Positions 1-9,260 of a stretch of DNA of 64,000 nucleotides are shown piece by piece. Each line of letters opens with the position of its first letter. Within the stretch, counting starts at the first letter, position 1. The notes under the pieces are model-generated. The model ran no database searches. It saw nothing but the letters and a program-made list of their open reading frames with translations, and was not told where the DNA came from. The position numbers and the translations under genes are program-made. Origin of the DNA: Pseudoramibacter fermentans (GTDB lineage Bacteria > Bacillota > Clostridia > Eubacteriales > Eubacteriaceae). The stretch is from assembly GCA_009493725.1 (NCBI GenBank), contig VOGB01000003.1, positions 1 to 64,000 on the forward strand, read 5' to 3'.

Positions 1-1334
<1,334 letters not shown>

Positions 1335-1531
1335 AGTAAAATTTACTCGAACAGCTTTTAGCTGTTTTAAGTTCTATCTGGTTGCTTTGTTTACCCACAG
1401 TCTGCTCTGTGCTTCGATTAAAGCAGTTCTCACTGCTCCGGAATCTAAAGGTTTTTGGTTTGTGTTTTCCGTTTTTATGGTACTATTCTCTTTTTCTATG
1501 ACCTGCTGTCGCTTCAAGCGACAACTTCTTT

Positions 1532-1560
1532 ATTTTACCAGCTCTCTTCGTTCTTGTCAA
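1532..1560 (-). promoter_or_regulatory. rRNA promoter P2
   Basis: Minus strand: -35 TTGACA (1555-1560), 17-base spacer, -10 TAAAAT (1532-1537). An A/T-rich tract just upstream (1561-1605) could act as an UP element. It is the promoter proximal to the 16S gene. Confidence 0.8.
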
Positions 1561-1695
1561 GAACTTTTTTGAAGTTTTTTAAATTTTCTTTTCAAAGATT
1601 TTTAAAATCCTTCTGCCGTAAATTGCGCTGAAACCCGCTTATTTACTTGCTTTCGAGCTGTTAAGTTGTGGCTGTCTCTCGCGACAACGATATGT

Positions 1696-1724
1696 ATTAT
1701 ACACGCATCTTTAATTCGTGTCAA
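1696..1724 (-). promoter_or_regulatory. rRNA promoter P1
   Basis: Minus strand: perfect -35 TTGACA (1719-1724), 17-base spacer and perfect -10 TATAAT (1696-1701), with a T/A-rich tract upstream (1727-1765). Tandem consensus promoters of this kind are typical of Firmicute rRNA operons. Confidence 0.88.
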
Positions 1725-1792
1725 CACTTTTTTGCAGATTTTTTTAAATTATTTTTCAGTTTCTTTTTGAGGTCCTATTTCTTCGTAAATCA

Positions 1793-1824
1793 ACCGGATT
1801 CTGGAGCACTCTCCAGGATCCGGT
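1793..1824 (-). terminator. Probable terminator of the carbonic anhydrase gene
   Basis: A 14-base stem with one mismatch (1793-1806 with 1811-1824) and a 4-base loop lies 40 bases after the carbonic anhydrase stop codon and before the rRNA promoters. The U-tract is poor, so this is a strong hairpin but an imperfect intrinsic terminator. Confidence 0.55.
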
Positions 1825-1863
1825 CTTGGCCTCTATCTATTAATGATAGAATCGTGATTCTCT

Positions 1864-2448
1864 TCACAAAGAATTTTCTGCATCTTGCAAAAACGTCACT
1901 TTTCCATCCTCGAGGTGGAATACGGCCCCGGCCACAACGACTTCGTCAAAGCAGGCCGTGCCCATTGCGTCGAGCGCCTGTCGGACTTCCGCCGCTGCGT
2001 GTTCTACATTGAGACAGCACGCCTTGTACGGATCGGTTTCTCCGCCGGCGGCCTTCGCGATTTTCGCGACAATGTGCTCAATGTGCTCGCCGGTCTCATC
2101 AGCCAACGCCGCACCGACCGCGCCGCAGCCGGTGTGGCCAAGGATCAGCACCAGCCGCACGCCGAGATGATCGACCGCGTACTCAATGCTGCCCATGGTT
2201 TCGCGGCCGACAGTGTTGCCCGCTGTTCGGATGACGAACAACTCGCCCGTCCCCGCGCCAAAAACCGCTTCGGGCACAACTCGGGAATCCGAACAAGTCA
2301 GCACCACCGCGTAAGGTGTCTGCCCGCCTGTGAGCCTCATAACGCTTGCTGGCGACAAATCGCCTTCAGCACCCGTTTCGCGCCAAGCCCGGTTGCCGGC
2401 CTTTAATTTATTTAGCGCTTCTGCGCCTGATATGATCGAGTCCATCAT
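1864..2448 (-). CDS. Beta-class carbonic anhydrase
   Basis: Predicted zinc enzyme interconverting CO2 and bicarbonate in the cytoplasm, supplying bicarbonate to carboxylases. The 194-residue product has the two beta-class zinc motifs: CSDSR (Cys52, Asp54, Arg56) and HTGCG (His105, Cys108), with the Asp-Arg dyad intact. The length matches the short bacterial beta class. The ATG at 2448 follows an AGGAGAG ribosome binding site; a second ATG directly after it could also serve. It stands alone between the rRNA promoter region and the nfnB terminator, so it is probably monocistronic. The family is certain; physiological partner is not shown by context. Confidence 0.93.
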   Translation of the reverse strand: MMDSIISGAEALNKLKAGNRAWRETGAEGDLSPASVMRLTGGQTPYAVVLTCSDSRVVPEAVFGAGTGELFVIRTAGNTVGRETMGSIEYAVDHLGVRLVLILGHTGCGAVGAALADETGEHIEHIVAKIAKAAGGETDPYKACCLNVEHAAAEVRQALDAMGTACFDEVVVAGAVFHLEDGKVTFLQDAENSL

Positions 2449-2616
2449 TTTCTCTCCTTTTGTTATTATCGTTTAGAAAGACAGGGGGCCTATTCCAAGA
2501 TAGATTTCATACTAGTGGCATTTGTGCTGCTAATTCTAAATGAAAACCATCAGTCACGTTTATTTTCATCCAAAAGCGTTTTTGTCTTCTGCGTCCGACA
2601 CTTTTCACCTGTATCA

Positions 2617-2651
2617 AAAAAGACCAGAACAGCAATGCTCTGGTCTTTTTA
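2617..2651 (-). terminator. Terminator after nfnB
   Basis: Perfect stem AAAGACCAGA/TCTGGTCTTT with an 11-base loop and T-runs on both strands, directly after the nfnB stop. It closes the long minus-strand transcription unit. Confidence 0.88.
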
Positions 2652-2660
2652 GCTTTAAAC

Positions 2661-4046
2661 TCAGTCTAAGGTCTTTAAGTATTCGTCGATGGACGCAGCG
2701 GCTTTCTTGCCGGCACCCATCGCGAGGATAACCGTCGCTGCGCCTGAAACCGCGTCCCCGCCGGCGAAAATGCCCTTGCGGGAGGTCGCGCCTTCGTCGT
2801 CGGCGACGATACATTTGCGTTTGTTGACTTCCAAGCCCTTCGTCGTCGAAGAGATCAGCGGGTTCGGCGAGGTGCCGAGGGCCATGATGACGGTATCGAC
2901 GTCGATATCGTATTCGCTGCCTGGGATTTCCACTGGACGGCGGCGGCCGGATTCATCAGGTTCGCCAAGTTCCATTTTGATAACGCGGATGCCCTTGACC
3001 CAATCGTTTTCGTCTACAAGGATTTCGACCGGATTGGTCAGCAAGTGGAACTGGATGCCTTCTTCTTTAGCGTGATGCACTTCTTCAGCACGAGCCGGCA
3101 GTTCCGCTTCGCTTCTGCGGTAAACGATGTGGGTGTCCGCACCGAGGCGCAGCGCCGTTCTCGCCGCATCCATCGCGACGTTGCCGCCGCCAACTACGAC
3201 GACCTTCTTGCCTCTGTGGATCGGGGTGTCGTAGCCCTTGAAGGCCTTCATCAAGTTGTTGCGGGTCAGGTATTCATTGGCGGAATAGACGCCGTTGGCC
3301 TGTTCGCCCGGAATGTTCATGAAGCGCGGCAGCCCGGCGCCGGAGCCGATGAATACCGCGTCGTAGCCTTCTTCGTCGAGCAGTTCGTCGATGGTTACGG
3401 ATTTGCCGATGACGACGTCCGTTTCGATCTTAACGCCGAGGCGTTTGACGTTTTCAACTTCCTTTGCGACGACCTTTTCCTTCGGCAGACGGAATTCCGG
3501 AATCCCGTAAACCAGAACGCCGCCCGCTTCGTGAAGCGCTTCGAAAATCGTCACGTCGTGGCCCTTCTTGGCCAGTTCAGACGCGCAGGTCAGTCCGGCA
3601 GGGCCGGCGCCGATCACAGCGACCTTCTTGCCGGTCGAAAAGTTCGGTTTTTCCGGCACGATATTGTGTTCCCGTGCCCAGTCCGCGACAAAGCGTTCCA
3701 GCTTGCCGATGGCGATGGCTTCGCCCTTGATACCCATGACACACGGGCCTTCGCACTGGGTTTCCTGCGGGCAGACGCGGCCGCAGACCGCCGGCAGCAG
3801 CGAGGATTCCTGAATCGTCTTAAACGCGTCTTCAAATTGGCGTTCGCTGACGAAGTGGATAAACTTCGGAATGTTAATCGAGACTGGGCAGCCCCCGACG
3901 CATCTCGGTTTTTTACAATTCAGGCAGCGTTTCGCTTCTGCCACCGCTTCTTCTTCATTGTAGCCGTATGAAACTTCTTCAAAATTGGTAGCTCTGACCT
4001 TCGGATCCTGTTCGCGGATCGGAACCCGCTTCATTGCTTTCGCCAT
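2661..4046 (-). CDS. nfnB: NADPH-dependent flavoprotein, NfnB/GltD type
   Basis: FAD/NAD(P)-binding oxidoreductase of 461 residues with an N-terminal cysteine-rich iron-sulfur domain (CLNCKKPRC...GGCP near residue 42, then CGRVCPQETQCEGPC) and two dinucleotide folds (GAGPAGL near 147 and GGGNVAMDAA near 285). Annotation pipelines usually name this family 'glutamate synthase small subunit GltA/GltD'. Here no glutamate synthase large subunit is nearby and the gene overlaps by one base an nfnA-like gene, the arrangement of NADH-dependent reduced ferredoxin:NADP+ oxidoreductase (Nfn), which bifurcates electrons between NADPH, NADH and ferredoxin. The Nfn assignment rests on this pairing and on length; sulfide dehydrogenase or another paralogous role remains possible. 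Confidence 0.85.
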   Translation of the reverse strand: MAKAMKRVPIREQDPKVRATNFEEVSYGYNEEEAVAEAKRCLNCKKPRCVGGCPVSINIPKFIHFVSERQFEDAFKTIQESSLLPAVCGRVCPQETQCEGPCVMGIKGEAIAIGKLERFVADWAREHNIVPEKPNFSTGKKVAVIGAGPAGLTCASELAKKGHDVTIFEALHEAGGVLVYGIPEFRLPKEKVVAKEVENVKRLGVKIETDVVIGKSVTIDELLDEEGYDAVFIGSGAGLPRFMNIPGEQANGVYSANEYLTRNNLMKAFKGYDTPIHRGKKVVVVGGGNVAMDAARTALRLGADTHIVYRRSEAELPARAEEVHHAKEEGIQFHLLTNPVEILVDENDWVKGIRVIKMELGEPDESGRRRPVEIPGSEYDIDVDTVIMALGTSPNPLISSTTKGLEVNKRKCIVADDEGATSRKGIFAGGDAVSGAATVILAMGAGKKAAASIDEYLKTLD

Positions 4047-4933
4047 TATTCGTCACCTCCGCATACGCCGCAGCCCCCGTGATGGGTGTCGCCTTCTTCG
4101 AACGCCAATAGCGCTCTGCCTTCTTCTGTCTTGTACTGGGCCTGACGCTTCATCGCCAGATCGAAATCGACCTTGTGGCCGTCAAATTCCGGTCCGTCGA
4201 CGCAGGCGAATTTGACTTCGTCGCCGACCACCAGACGGCAGGCGCCGCACATCCCAGTCCCGTCGACCATGATCGGGTTCATGCTGACGATCGTCGGAAT
4301 CCCGAGCTTCTTCGTCGTCAGGCAGCAGAATTTCATCATGATCATCGGCCCGATGGAGACGCAGACATCCCAGGTCTTGCCTTCGGCCGCGAGATCTTCG
4401 ATCACTTTGGTGACCATGCCGCTTCTGCCATAGCTGCCGTCATCGGTCGTGATGTAGAGATTGCCGGCGACGGCTTTCATTTCATCTTCGAGAATGACCA
4501 AATCCTTGGTCTTCGCGCCGATGATGACGTCGACGTCGATGCCGTGTTCGTGCATCCATTTCACCTGGGGGTAAACTGGCGCGGTGCCGAGGCCCCCGCC
4601 GACGAAAAGAATCTTCTTCTGTTTCAATTCTTCAATGGGCGTTTTCACCAGTTCAGACGGGTTGCCCAGCGGGCCGACGACGTCCATGAACGCGTCCCCT
4701 GTCTGCAGTTCGGCCATCCGGCGGGTCCCGGCGCCGACCGTCTGGGTGACGATTGTAACCGTACCGGCTTTCCGGTCGTAGTCACAAATGGTCATTGGCA
4801 GACGTTCTCCCCTTTCATCTTCGCGGACAATCAGAAACTGCCCGGGCAGACAGTGCTTGGCCACCCATGGCGCTTCCACATCCATGCGGACAATGTTGTC
4901 GGCCAAATGCTTAGCCTCTACGATACGATACAT
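4046..4933 (-). CDS. nfnA: Ferredoxin-NADP reductase-like subunit, NfnA type
   Basis: FAD- and [2Fe-2S]-binding oxidoreductase of 295 residues, related to dihydroorotate dehydrogenase electron transfer subunit PyrK and to NfnA. Visible features are the GxGLGTAPVYP nucleotide-binding segment and the C-terminal CGACR...C cluster motif; the extreme C terminus is also cysteine-rich (GGCGVCGG). The ATG at 4933 is chosen because AGAGGAGG lies just upstream; an ATG at 4951 lies ahead of that site and is unlikely. The stop overlaps the nfnB start by one base, so the two are almost certainly cotranslated as one complex. It sits 78 bases after ilvN. Confidence 0.85.
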   Translation of the reverse strand: MYRIVEAKHLADNIVRMDVEAPWVAKHCLPGQFLIVREDERGERLPMTICDYDRKAGTVTIVTQTVGAGTRRMAELQTGDAFMDVVGPLGNPSELVKTPIEELKQKKILFVGGGLGTAPVYPQVKWMHEHGIDVDVIIGAKTKDLVILEDEMKAVAGNLYITTDDGSYGRSGMVTKVIEDLAAEGKTWDVCVSIGPMIMMKFCCLTTKKLGIPTIVSMNPIMVDGTGMCGACRLVVGDEVKFACVDGPEFDGHKVDFDLAMKRQAQYKTEEGRALLAFEEGDTHHGGCGVCGGDE

Positions 4934-5011
4934 ATTTCCTCCTCTTTTCACAATGTGAATCTATTATTAAACGCAGACGGTCTGGCCGTCTGGCCGTTTA
5001 ACCGATGCCTT

Positions 5012-5503
5012 TTAGGCGTTTTGGTGCCCACGCTGGAGACCGGTGACCCCGCTGCGGACAAATTCGATGATGCCGTAGGGTTCGATCATGTTCATGAACG
5101 CCTTAGTTTTCGACGGCGTGCCGGTAATCTGCAGAATCAGGCTTTCCTTGCTCACGTCGATCACGTGGGCGCGGAACAAATTGGAGATTTCCACAATATT
5201 GGAACGGGTCCGGCCGTCGGCCTTTACCTTGATGAACACCAGTTCTCTGGCGATGGAGCCTTCCTTCTTCAGCTCGGTGACCTTGATGACGTTGATCAGC
5301 TTGTTCAGCTGCTTCTTGATCTGCTCAAGGGTTTGTTCGTCGGCGGTCACCACCATCGTGATGCGCGAAATTTCTTCGTCCTCTGTCATTCCGACAGTCA
5401 GGCTGTCGATGTTGTAGCCGCGGCGAGCGAACAGCGCGGAGATACGCGTCAATACCCCGAATTTATTTTCAACAATCAGCGATAAACAATGTTTTTCTTC
5501 CAT
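5012..5503 (-). CDS. ilvN: Acetolactate synthase small (regulatory) subunit
   Basis: Regulatory subunit of acetohydroxyacid synthase, 163 residues, the usual short bacterial length. An N-terminal ACT domain (LSLIVENKFGVLTRISALFARRG region, residues 6-80) binds branched-chain amino acids for feedback inhibition; the C-terminal half is the second ACT-like domain. An AGGAGG site lies just upstream of the ATG at 5503 and the gap to ilvB is 14 bases, so it is coexpressed with the catalytic subunit. Confidence 0.95.
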   Translation of the reverse strand: MEEKHCLSLIVENKFGVLTRISALFARRGYNIDSLTVGMTEDEEISRITMVVTADEQTLEQIKKQLNKLINVIKVTELKKEGSIARELVFIKVKADGRTRSNIVEISNLFRAHVIDVSKESLILQITGTPSKTKAFMNMIEPYGIIEFVRSGVTGLQRGHQNA

Positions 5504-5517
5504 AGGGTGGACCTCCT

Positions 5518-7158
5518 TTAAAACTGAATGAAGTCCGGATCAACCGTGCACTCGACGAGAGTCGGGCCCGGCTGCTTGAGCGCTTCCGTCATGACCTGCT
5601 TCGCTTCTTCGTCGTTGGTAGCGCGGTAGGCCTTGAAGCCGTAAACCTCGGCCAGCTCCACAAAGGGCACGTTGAAATTAATATCCGTTCCCGAATAATG
5701 ATGCTTCGCGCCGTAATTGTCGTGCTGCTGCTGGCGCACCATCCCGAGCTTGCCGTTGTTCATCACCACCAGCTTCAAGGGCAGCTGATGCTCCGCAATG
5801 ACGCCGAGTTCGCCCATCGCCATCTGGAAGCTGCCGTCGCCGCAGACGCCGATGACGGTTTTCGGATTTTCTCTAGAGCCGAAACACACGCCGGACGCCG
5901 CTGGAATCGCGTAGCCCATCGTGCCGAGCCCACCGGAGGTCAAATATTTGCGGTCGCCGCGGATCTGGAAGTGGAGTGCCGCCCAAACCTGATTGAGCCC
6001 GACATCGGCGACGAGGGTCGTGTCTTCTGGTGCCGTGTCACTGAGCCATCTGAAAAAGTTCCGCGGGTTGACGCCGCTGAGATTGGGATCTAAATCCTCG
6101 TCCCGATGCTTGTCGTGTTCGGCCTCGATGTCGTGGACCGCCGCCATCCATTCGGGGGCAGCCGCCTGAATGTCGTGTTCGAGAATTTCCATCAGCACGG
6201 TTTTCGCGTCGCCGACCACCGGAATATTCGTGTCGTTGACGTTCTTGCCGATTTCTGCCGGGTCGATATCGATGTGGATCATTTCCTTCTGATTGAGCAC
6301 CTCGGTCGACGTTCCGCGGTTGCTCATCCGAGCGCCGACGCAGAGCGCCATGTCGGCCATCTTCACGATCTGGTCTGTTTCCGGATAGCCGTGGCTGCCC
6401 CAGATGCCCGCGTACAGCGGATGATCCTGAGGGAACGCGCCGATGCCCATGAAGCTCGTCACCACCGGCGCCTGCATCGCTTCAGCCAGACGCACCAATT
6501 CGTCTCGGGCGCCGCTTAAGGTCACACCGCCGCCCGCGTAAATCATCGGGCGCTTGCTCTGCTTGATCTTTCTGAGCACCCGTTTAATCTGTCCGGTATG
6601 CCCTTCGTAGGTCGGCTTGTACCCCGGAATATTGAGGGTGTCAATGTGAGGCAGATGGCGCAGATTTTCCGTCTGAACATCTCTCGGGATGTCGATAAGC
6701 ACCGGGCCCGGACGGCCGGTTGAGGCGATGTAAAACGCTTCCTTCACCACCCGCGGAATATCCTTCGGGTTTTTAACCAGGTACGAGTGCTTGACAAAGG
6801 GCAGCGTCGCGCCGAAAATATCCGCTTCCTGGAACGCGTCCGTCCCGATTAGATCGCGGTTGACCTGCCCGGTGATTGCGACGATCGGGATCGAATCCAG
6901 ATACGCCGTTGCGATGCCGGTGATCAAATTCGTCGCTCCCGGGCCGGACGTCGCCAAACACACGCCGACCTTGCCCGTTTCTCTGGCGTAACCGCTGGCG
7001 TAATGCGGCGCCGCCTGTTCGTTGCGAACCAGTATATGTTCAATTTTTGAATCGATCAACGCGTCGTAGATCGGCAGCAGTGCCCCTCCCGGGTAGCCGA
7101 AAATCATCTCGACGCCTTCTTCTTCCAGACATTTAAATAATAATTTTGAAGCTAACAT
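5518..7158 (-). CDS. ilvB: Acetolactate synthase large (catalytic) subunit
   Basis: Thiamine-diphosphate enzyme that condenses two pyruvates to acetolactate (or pyruvate with 2-oxobutyrate), the first common step of valine, leucine and isoleucine synthesis. The 546-residue protein has the three expected parts: N-terminal TPP pyrimidine domain with catalytic Glu in RNEQAA (residue ~47), a central FAD-fold domain, and a C-terminal TPP domain with GDGSFQM...NN (about 430-458). The ATG at 7158 has GGAGGTAGG immediately ahead, lying inside the end of the DUF362 gene. It is followed by ilvN and the nfn pair; other ilv/leu genes are not in the window. Confidence 0.95.
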   Translation of the reverse strand: MLASKLLFKCLEEEGVEMIFGYPGGALLPIYDALIDSKIEHILVRNEQAAPHYASGYARETGKVGVCLATSGPGATNLITGIATAYLDSIPIVAITGQVNRDLIGTDAFQEADIFGATLPFVKHSYLVKNPKDIPRVVKEAFYIASTGRPGPVLIDIPRDVQTENLRHLPHIDTLNIPGYKPTYEGHTGQIKRVLRKIKQSKRPMIYAGGGVTLSGARDELVRLAEAMQAPVVTSFMGIGAFPQDHPLYAGIWGSHGYPETDQIVKMADMALCVGARMSNRGTSTEVLNQKEMIHIDIDPAEIGKNVNDTNIPVVGDAKTVLMEILEHDIQAAAPEWMAAVHDIEAEHDKHRDEDLDPNLSGVNPRNFFRWLSDTAPEDTTLVADVGLNQVWAALHFQIRGDRKYLTSGGLGTMGYAIPAASGVCFGSRENPKTVIGVCGDGSFQMAMGELGVIAEHQLPLKLVVMNNGKLGMVRQQQHDNYGAKHHYSGTDINFNVPFVELAEVYGFKAYRATNDEEAKQVMTEALKQPGPTLVECTVDPDFIQF

Positions 7159-7159
7159 C

Positions 7160-8344
7160 CTACCTCCTTCTTCCCTTTGACGAACGATAGATTAAAAGCC
7201 GTCCCAACAACGGTGTCTTCACGTAAATCGCTTCGTGGGGACACATCTCCTGACAGCAGTAGCAGCGGATGCATTGTTTGTATTGATACCGGGGAACGTG
7301 CCCTTTCCCCTTCTTGTCGAGGGACAGCGCCTTTGGATCCTGAGGGCAGCTGTCGACGCACACGCCGCAGCCGACGCATTTGTCCCCGTCGATGACCGGC
7401 TTGCGGGTGATGACGTTGCGTACCCGGCTGAGTGCGCTCAGGCCGATCATGTTTTCGTCCGCCACCGGCAGCCGCTCGACGTTGAAATCGGGATTGACCA
7501 TCCCGTGCCAATCGTCCCCGACGTAGTCGATCTCGTCCTCGCGCCAATGACCGAGGCCCATCCGTTCGCCTTCCACAACCGTCGGCAGATAAGACGGATC
7601 GAGCGCCACAAGCCGCGCAAAGGTCGCGTCCACCGCCACCGGGTCCGACGACAGAATCAGCACGTGCATCGCCACCGGATCGCCGTTGCCCGGGCCGTTG
7701 CCTTCCATCGCCGTGATGCCGTCCATCACGTAGAGTCTTGGCGCCACCAGCTTGTTCAAATCGATGAGCATCCTCGAAAACGCGTGGGCCTCTGGGAACC
7801 GCGCGTGGCTCGCGCTCTTGTTGAGGCCGTAGACACAGCCGAAGGTGTTTTTCACCGCGCCGGTAAGCCGGGTCAGCCGGTGGGTCTTCATCTTGCAGAT
7901 GCTGATGACGGCGTCGGCCTCCTGAACGCCTGCCGCAATTTCAAACTGCTTGGTTTGTTCCCCCGCCGGGAAATCGACGGTGCTGCCGGCATTGAACTCC
8001 GCCAGCGGAATGTGATGAGCCGCGGCGACAGCGGCGATGCCCGACCGGTCGGCGACATTTTCCGGATTGCCCCGCCCCGGCGAATCGCCGTAGGTCAGCC
8101 TGCCGCATCCCGCCTGTTCCAACGCGTCGATCACGCCCTCGAAAACTGCCGGATGGGTCGTGCACGCCGCCTCCGGCCCTTTTCCTCGGAGCAGATTGGG
8201 CTTAAGCAGAATGTTTTCTTCCGGCGAGACGAAGGCTGCGATGCCGCCGAGAAGGTCCAGCCCTCTCGCGATCCCCTGCCGAACCTGTTCAGGGTCGTAG
8301 GATTCACAGCGGATCACGGCGACCTTGGATGGTTTTTCCTGCAT
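7160..8344 (-). CDS. DUF362 domain protein with two [4Fe-4S] ferredoxin motifs
   Basis: A 394-residue protein with an N-terminal DUF362 domain (about residues 5-295) and a C-terminal bacterial ferredoxin module: CVGCGVCVDSCP and CIRCYCCQEMCP, each with a full set of four cysteines. Members of this family are common in anaerobes and are assumed to be redox proteins, but no reaction is established. The ATG at 8344 is preferred because AGAGGA lies six bases upstream; a GTG at 8368 overlapping the cvfB stop (GTGA) is the alternative. It ends one base before ilvB, whose ribosome site is inside its last codons, so the two are tightly linked. Confidence 0.8.
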   Translation of the reverse strand: MQEKPSKVAVIRCESYDPEQVRQGIARGLDLLGGIAAFVSPEENILLKPNLLRGKGPEAACTTHPAVFEGVIDALEQAGCGRLTYGDSPGRGNPENVADRSGIAAVAAAHHIPLAEFNAGSTVDFPAGEQTKQFEIAAGVQEADAVISICKMKTHRLTRLTGAVKNTFGCVYGLNKSASHARFPEAHAFSRMLIDLNKLVAPRLYVMDGITAMEGNGPGNGDPVAMHVLILSSDPVAVDATFARLVALDPSYLPTVVEGERMGLGHWREDEIDYVGDDWHGMVNPDFNVERLPVADENMIGLSALSRVRNVITRKPVIDGDKCVGCGVCVDSCPQDPKALSLDKKGKGHVPRYQYKQCIRCYCCQEMCPHEAIYVKTPLLGRLLIYRSSKGRRR

Positions 8345-8364
8345 GTCGTTTCCTCTGCTTTCCG

Positions 8365-9228
8365 TCACAGCAAATGAATGCCGTCTTTGCCGATGCGCAG
8401 CTTGCCACGCTTCTGCAAATGGCCGATGGCCCGTTTAAAGGCGCCCTTGCTTAAGCCGAATTCCCTGCCAATGACAGCCGGCGGCGTTTTGTCGCCGTAA
8501 GGCAGGAATCCGCCCGCAGCCTTGAGCTTGCGCATCACGACCGCACCGTCGGTGTTAATCATTTTGTAGCCCTGCTTGTGGGGGCTTAAAATGAGCCGGT
8601 GATCGCGGTTCCGCACCTGGGACACCCGCGCCCGGACGTGGGTCGCGATGTGAATATCCCGGTTCATATCCTGTCTCGGGATTAAGCCGTGGTATTGATA
8701 GTCCACAGCGACGAATGCGCCGACGTTTGGGTTGATGTTGTAGACGTAGCCGTGAACCCAATCGCCGACCTTGTACGGCGCGTCGGCCTTCAGCCGTTCG
8801 TACACCTTCATCGTCGCGCAGGGCCGGCCGGTTTTGTCGAGGTAAAGGGCGACCAGGTATTCCTTGCCGATCTGCACCCGAACCGTCTGTTCGTGGAAGG
8901 GCAGGAGCAGATCCTTTTCCAGTCCCCAATCGAGAAAGGCGCCGATTTTCGTCACCGAAACCACTGTGAGCGGACGCATCTGGCCCATTTCGATTTTGGG
9001 CTGCCGGGTCGTCGCAATCGGTCGGTCTTCCGAATCGAGGTAGACAAAGACCGAAAGGGCTTCACCTGCGGAGAGGCCGCTGCCGCCTTCTTTTTTCGGC
9101 AGGAGCACCGTCCCCGCCTCCGGACGTTCTGGATCGGCAAGAAAGGCGCCGATTTTCGACAGATGATCCACCTGAAGGGTCTGGGTCTGCCCGATTTTAA
9201 AGGGTAAGTTAGAGTGATTCGCTTCCAT
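8365..9228 (-). CDS. cvfB: CvfB/YitL family S1-domain RNA-binding protein
   Basis: A 287-residue protein with tandem S1-type OB folds (SKIGAFL at about residue 24, TKIGAFLDWG at about 93, NVGAFVAVD at about 170) and a C-terminal winged helix (about 225-287, with the GLSKGAFKRAIGHL segment). This is the architecture of Staphylococcus conserved virulence factor B and Bacillus YitL. RNA binding is known for the family; the cellular target is not. It follows the coiled-coil gene by 32 bases and overlaps or abuts the DUF362 gene. Confidence 0.88.
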   Translation of the reverse strand: MEANHSNLPFKIGQTQTLQVDHLSKIGAFLADPERPEAGTVLLPKKEGGSGLSAGEALSVFVYLDSEDRPIATTRQPKIEMGQMRPLTVVSVTKIGAFLDWGLEKDLLLPFHEQTVRVQIGKEYLVALYLDKTGRPCATMKVYERLKADAPYKVGDWVHGYVYNINPNVGAFVAVDYQYHGLIPRQDMNRDIHIATHVRARVSQVRNRDHRLILSPHKQGYKMINTDGAVVMRKLKAAGGFLPYGDKTPPAVIGREFGLSKGAFKRAIGHLQKRGKLRIGKDGIHLL

Positions 9229-9260
9229 GCTTTATTTTAATCCCTGTTGATTCTGATACT

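Larger units (their letters stand above)
1335..1863. other. rRNA operon leader and promoter region, no gene
   Basis: This 529-base stretch between the 16S gene and the carbonic anhydrase gene holds no credible coding sequence. It carries two minus-strand promoters, each preceded by a T/A-rich UP-element-like tract, a leader of about 190 nt before the 16S 5' end, a perfect short palindrome (GTCGCTT/AAGCGAC, near 1507-1522) and, between the promoters, a minus-strand TCTTTGAAAA motif near 1589-1600 that resembles boxA of antitermination systems. The boxA reading is weak because it lies upstream of the second promoter. Confidence 0.7.

Noticed and set aside
1387..1572. Small plus-strand frame in the rRNA leader
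   Set aside because: It covers promoter P2 and AT-rich tracts and encodes a low-complexity Phe/Ser-rich peptide without a ribosome site.
2540..2731. Small plus-strand frame between carbonic anhydrase and nfnB
   Set aside because: It crosses the nfnB terminator hairpin and runs into nfnB; no ribosome site.
3045..3971. Long plus-strand open frame opposite nfnB
   Set aside because: It mirrors the codon bias of the real minus-strand gene; no ribosome site, no recognisable domain.
2661..4046. Naming the gene glutamate synthase small subunit
   Set aside because: No large subunit is adjacent and the one-base overlap with an nfnA-like gene favours the Nfn complex.
4986..5006. CAGACGG/CCGTCTG hairpin between ilvN and nfnA as a terminator
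   Set aside because: There is no T-run on either strand, so termination is unlikely; at most a processing or stability element.
4175..5485. 436-residue plus-strand open frame across nfnA and ilvN
   Set aside because: It runs antisense through two confident genes and their gap; composition (His, Asp, Phe, Val-rich) is that of an antisense shadow.
7235..8377. 380-residue plus-strand open frame opposite the DUF362 gene
   Set aside because: Antisense shadow of a gene with clear ferredoxin motifs; no independent signals.
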